A model generated the notes under the pieces. It had not been told where the DNA came from. It saw only the letters and a list, made by a program, of their open reading frames with translations, and made no database searches. Positions 4,634-6,301 of a DNA stretch of 6,301 nt are shown here, in pieces. Origin of the DNA: Chloroflexia bacterium (GTDB lineage: Bacteria; Chloroflexota; Chloroflexia; Thermomicrobiales; UBA6265); assembly GCA_013696265.1 (NCBI GenBank), contig JACCYX010000513.1, forward strand, positions 1 to 6,301, in the 5' to 3' direction. Every line of letters starts with the position of its first letter. The first letter of the stretch is position 1. A program made the translations under genes and the position numbers.

Positions 4634-5278
4634 TCAGGTGGCAACCGGCGTCGCGGGCTGTGCGTCGAGTAGCGCCTCCATCAATTGCGTCGCCTCCACC
4701 GTCGGATCGCCCTCGGGTGAGGACGCGGAAAGGCGGATCACCAGCGATCCGCGCTGGACATAGAACGTGATTTCATTTCCGTAGGCCATCTCGCCAAAAA
4801 GCGTCCGCGCATGGTCCCCGAATCCCGGTCTCGCTACCTCATCGAGCGCGGGATCGTTGAGGTGTTCCTCCAGCGAATAGTCGAGCGCCTCCGCGGCAAA
4901 CTGGGGACTCCCGAACTCGTGGACGCTGATGTAGACCCCATCGATCGCGGTGGGCTCGGCTGAGATGTCATCAGCCACATGGAAGGCCCGGATGTCGTTG
5001 CCCCGCCAGCCCCAGGCCACGAACAACTCGATGGTGGCGACCGGGTCGCTGAAACCGGACGCCACATCATCCAGGGTGCGCTCCCCATCGGAAATGACCA
5101 CCAGCCCATCCGGTACCTGCCCCACTTCAGGAAACACGAAGCCTGAAGTGGCGTCTGGTGACGGTGAAGCAACCGCTGGAGGAGTGGCGTCATCCTGTGC
5201 CGACGACGCTCCCGTGCGCCAGAGACCGACCGTGACGATGAAGCCAATGAACAGGATAAGCGTGGCGGTGCGTGTCAT
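4634..5278 (-). CDS. Secreted protein of unknown function with WGW motif and Thr/Pro-rich tail
   Basis: 214 residues. Residues 1-27 are a Sec signal peptide (MTRTATLILF core, ending GASSA before QDDATPPAV), followed by a Pro/Ala/Ser linker. The folded part spans about 48-206: PDGLVVISDGERTLDDVASGF (56-76), FSDP-x-x-TIELFVAWGWRGNDIRAFH (76-100), YISVHEFGSPQFAAEAL (116-132), GFGDHARTLFGEMAYGNEITFYVQRGSLVIRL (152-183) and SPEGDP (187-192). It ends DAQPATPVAT. Alternating strands with one helix (FGSPQFAAEAL...) suggest an alpha+beta fold. It has no cysteine or lysine. I have the impression of similar secreted proteins in Thermomicrobia-type genomes, but no function is known to me. GAGAGAGG at 5285-5292 lies 6 bases before the ATG. 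It is probably a separate unit from the gene ending at 5379, 100 bases upstream. Confidence 0.87.
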   Translation of the reverse strand: MTRTATLILFIGFIVTVGLWRTGASSAQDDATPPAVASPSPDATSGFVFPEVGQVPDGLVVISDGERTLDDVASGFSDPVATIELFVAWGWRGNDIRAFHVADDISAEPTAIDGVYISVHEFGSPQFAAEALDYSLEEHLNDPALDEVARPGFGDHARTLFGEMAYGNEITFYVQRGSLVIRLSASSPEGDPTVEATQLMEALLDAQPATPVAT

Positions 5279-5290
5279 GCGGGGCCTCTC

Positions 5291-5336
5291 TCGTGATGGA
5301 TGACAACTCGATGGGTGGGCCAGCTCGGTATCACGA
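5291..5336. repeat. Inverted repeat upstream of the 4634-5278 gene
   Basis: TCGTGAT (5291-5297) and ATCACGA (5330-5336) form a 7-bp inverted repeat with a 32-base spacer in the leader region of the minus-strand gene starting at 5278. The left arm abuts its ribosome binding site. It could be a leader structure or paired operator half-sites; chance is also possible. Confidence 0.25.
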
Positions 5337-5378
5337 ACGGACGCATCTCGACAACGCCCGGAATCACCATGGGGCGGG

Positions 5379-5873
5379 TTACGTTGGATCGAGCACGGGG
5401 TCGGGGAACGGTCGTTTGACGGTCAGCTTGTTCGACGTGTAGAGAATCACGATGTCGGAGAAGGTGACGTGGCCGTCTCCGCTCACCGTCAATGTCAACT
5501 CGTTGTTGTCTGGCCTGAGGGCGCCGGCCGGCACGATCTCGTGCCAGCAGCGGGGAGCGGCGTCCGCGGTTGAGAACGTGTGCCGGGTCAGCCGCGTGGC
5601 GTTCAGGCGAACCGAAAACGCCGGGTTTCCCGTGTGGGTGGTACGGAAGAAGATCACCGGACGCGAACCGTTCGTCAAACCAGGCGCGTGAATATCCCGA
5701 ATATGGCGATCGCCAAGAGGAAGAGGGGCGGCGGGATCGGGAATGGTGAACCCGCCCGCCGATTCCCCCACCGCCACGTAACGCGCAACCTCCGGTTCCT
5801 CGAAGAGGCTGCCGATCCGGTCGAACAGGGTTCCAATTCCGCTGAACACCGATCGAATCGCTGACATGTGCAT
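5379..5873 (-). CDS. Protein of unknown function, predicted beta-sandwich, no signal peptide
   Basis: 164 residues from the ATG at 5873; a second ATG at 5867 (MSAIRS) is equally plausible, since GGAAAG lies 3 bases from the first and 9 from the second. The N-terminus (about 4-26, SAIRSVFSGIGTLFDRIGSLF) is an amphipathic helix rather than a signal peptide. From about 30 the pattern is beta-rich: RPVIFFRTTHTGNPAFSVRL (71-90), PRCWHEIVPAGALRP (107-121), NNELTLTVSGDGHVTFSD (123-140), IVILYTSN (141-148). The order of strand, LNATRL turn, 'NNELTLTVSGDG' and final 'FSDIVILYTS' strand recalls jelly-roll binding domains. Unlike its exported neighbours it has lysines, one cysteine (C109) and no ATP-type tail. 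It is the first gene of the minus-strand series; the 428 bases upstream have no gene. I do not recognise a named family. Confidence 0.8.
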   Translation of the reverse strand: MHMSAIRSVFSGIGTLFDRIGSLFEEPEVARYVAVGESAGGFTIPDPAAPLPLGDRHIRDIHAPGLTNGSRPVIFFRTTHTGNPAFSVRLNATRLTRHTFSTADAAPRCWHEIVPAGALRPDNNELTLTVSGDGHVTFSDIVILYTSNKLTVKRPFPDPVLDPT

Positions 5874-6301
5874 TCACTTTCCACTGATCCCGCAACGGAA
5901 TCGGATTGAACCGAACTGAACTGAACTGATGCCCAATGGGTCCCGGCGATGTTCGAAGTGTACGTCGTAAAACATTGCGCGAAAGAAAACGAATGGCCGG
6001 TAACCTGCCCGCCTGACGAACCACGGAATCGCTCCGGTCGAAGCGGGATAGCGACAGACGGGTTCACACACGCTGGATCACACGCTCCGAACAAGACCAG
6101 ATCCGCCAACCGTTCCTCGAAAACCCCATGAGCTTTACGGCTCCTGGTAGCTTGTGGCCTCAACGGTCAGTTGCCCCCGTGTCGGGTCCTCCCCAAAATC
6201 GAACGTGGAACGTATTTTAAGCCTTCAGCGTTACTTTTAGTGGGGATTAGGGTGTGTACACGCACCTCTCATACGAAATCCGGTTGAATGATGCAACATC
6301 C
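5874..6301. other. Gene-less right end
   Basis: 428 bases with no supportable coding region. Open frames here are low-quality and overlap the gene at 5379-5873 or the tandem repeat. It must hold the promoter of the 5873 gene. The last roughly 110 bases are visibly more AT-rich than the rest of the window and contain a perfect 8-base palindrome, GTGTACAC, at 6254-6261. No tRNA, riboswitch or terminator was recognised. Confidence 0.5.
5907..5929. repeat. Short tandem repeat, 5-base unit TGAAC, about 4.6 copies
   Basis: TGAAC, CGAAC, TGAAC, TGAAC and a partial TGA follow one another, with one substitution in the second unit. It lies 34-56 bases upstream of the start at 5873, so copy-number change could alter promoter spacing or the leader of that gene. 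Confidence 0.7.

Noticed and set aside
5275..6024. Minus-strand open frame of 249 residues overlapping the 5379-5873 gene in another frame
   Set aside because: Composition is dominated by Arg, Pro and Gly with no domain pattern, and there is no ribosome binding site. The 5379-5873 frame has clear strand periodicity.
6224..6233. CTTCAGCGTT, matching ten bases of the 941-974 conserved block, as a third copy
   Set aside because: The match does not extend beyond ten bases, and a ten-base hit is not surprising given the number of subwindows compared.
6240..6301. End of a minus-strand gene entering from the right edge
   Set aside because: All three minus-strand frames close within about 60 bases of the edge and the few residues visible give no evidence of coding.
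1..6301. CRISPR array, transposase, integrase or tRNA attachment site
   Set aside because: No regularly spaced repeats, no transposase-like or integrase-like frame and no tRNA were seen on either strand.

Overview
The window is about 6.3 kb of high-GC bacterial DNA. Four intact genes encode Sec-exported proteins with Thr/Pro/Ala-rich low-complexity ends: mature N-termini of the type AQ-[DE]-x-[TS]-P, and C-termini such as ATPAT, TPVAT and ATPAA. From memory, this style of secreted protein is common in Chloroflexota of the Thermomicrobia/Thermomicrobiales type. That assignment is an inference, since no marker gene is present.

Layout: 1-223 is the 3' end of an unrecognised plus-strand gene, closed by a bidirectional hairpin terminator (245-279). 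Position 306-836 (minus) is a small secreted protein. Positions 1120-1759 (plus) hold a two-gene toxin-antitoxin operon: a ribbon-helix-helix type antitoxin overlapping a MazF/PemK-type endoribonuclease. Positions 3432 down to 1784 (minus) hold a two-gene operon: a secreted cupin-NTF2-like fusion, then a secreted stand-alone NTF2-like paralogue of its C-terminal half. Position 3740-4285 (minus) is a broken relative of the 306-836 gene, with two opposite single-base frame changes, followed by a 17-bp perfect hairpin terminator (3624-3660). Position 4634-5278 (minus) is another secreted protein of unknown function. Position 5379-5873 (minus) is a cytosolic-looking beta-rich protein of unknown function. 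No supportable gene lies in 5874-6301.

How the parts relate: apart from the toxin-antitoxin pair and the left-edge fragment, all genes run on the minus strand. They look like a run of short transcription units for small exported proteins rather than one pathway. There is clear internal paralogy: 306-836 with 3740-4285, and 1784-2410 with the C-terminal half of 2437-3432. The 306-836 and 3740-4285 genes also share a conserved 34-bp block upstream (29/34 identical) and similarly built terminators downstream, as if a whole expression cassette had been duplicated. The toxin-antitoxin operon sits between the minus-strand genes in opposite orientation and looks like an independent insertion.

I do not see a defence system, CRISPR array, transposase, tRNA or rRNA. 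The points most worth following are the repaired reading of the frameshifted gene, the shared upstream block, the common N- and C-terminal tags with near-complete lysine absence in the exported proteins, and the cupin-NTF2 fusion with two conserved cysteines and no histidine.
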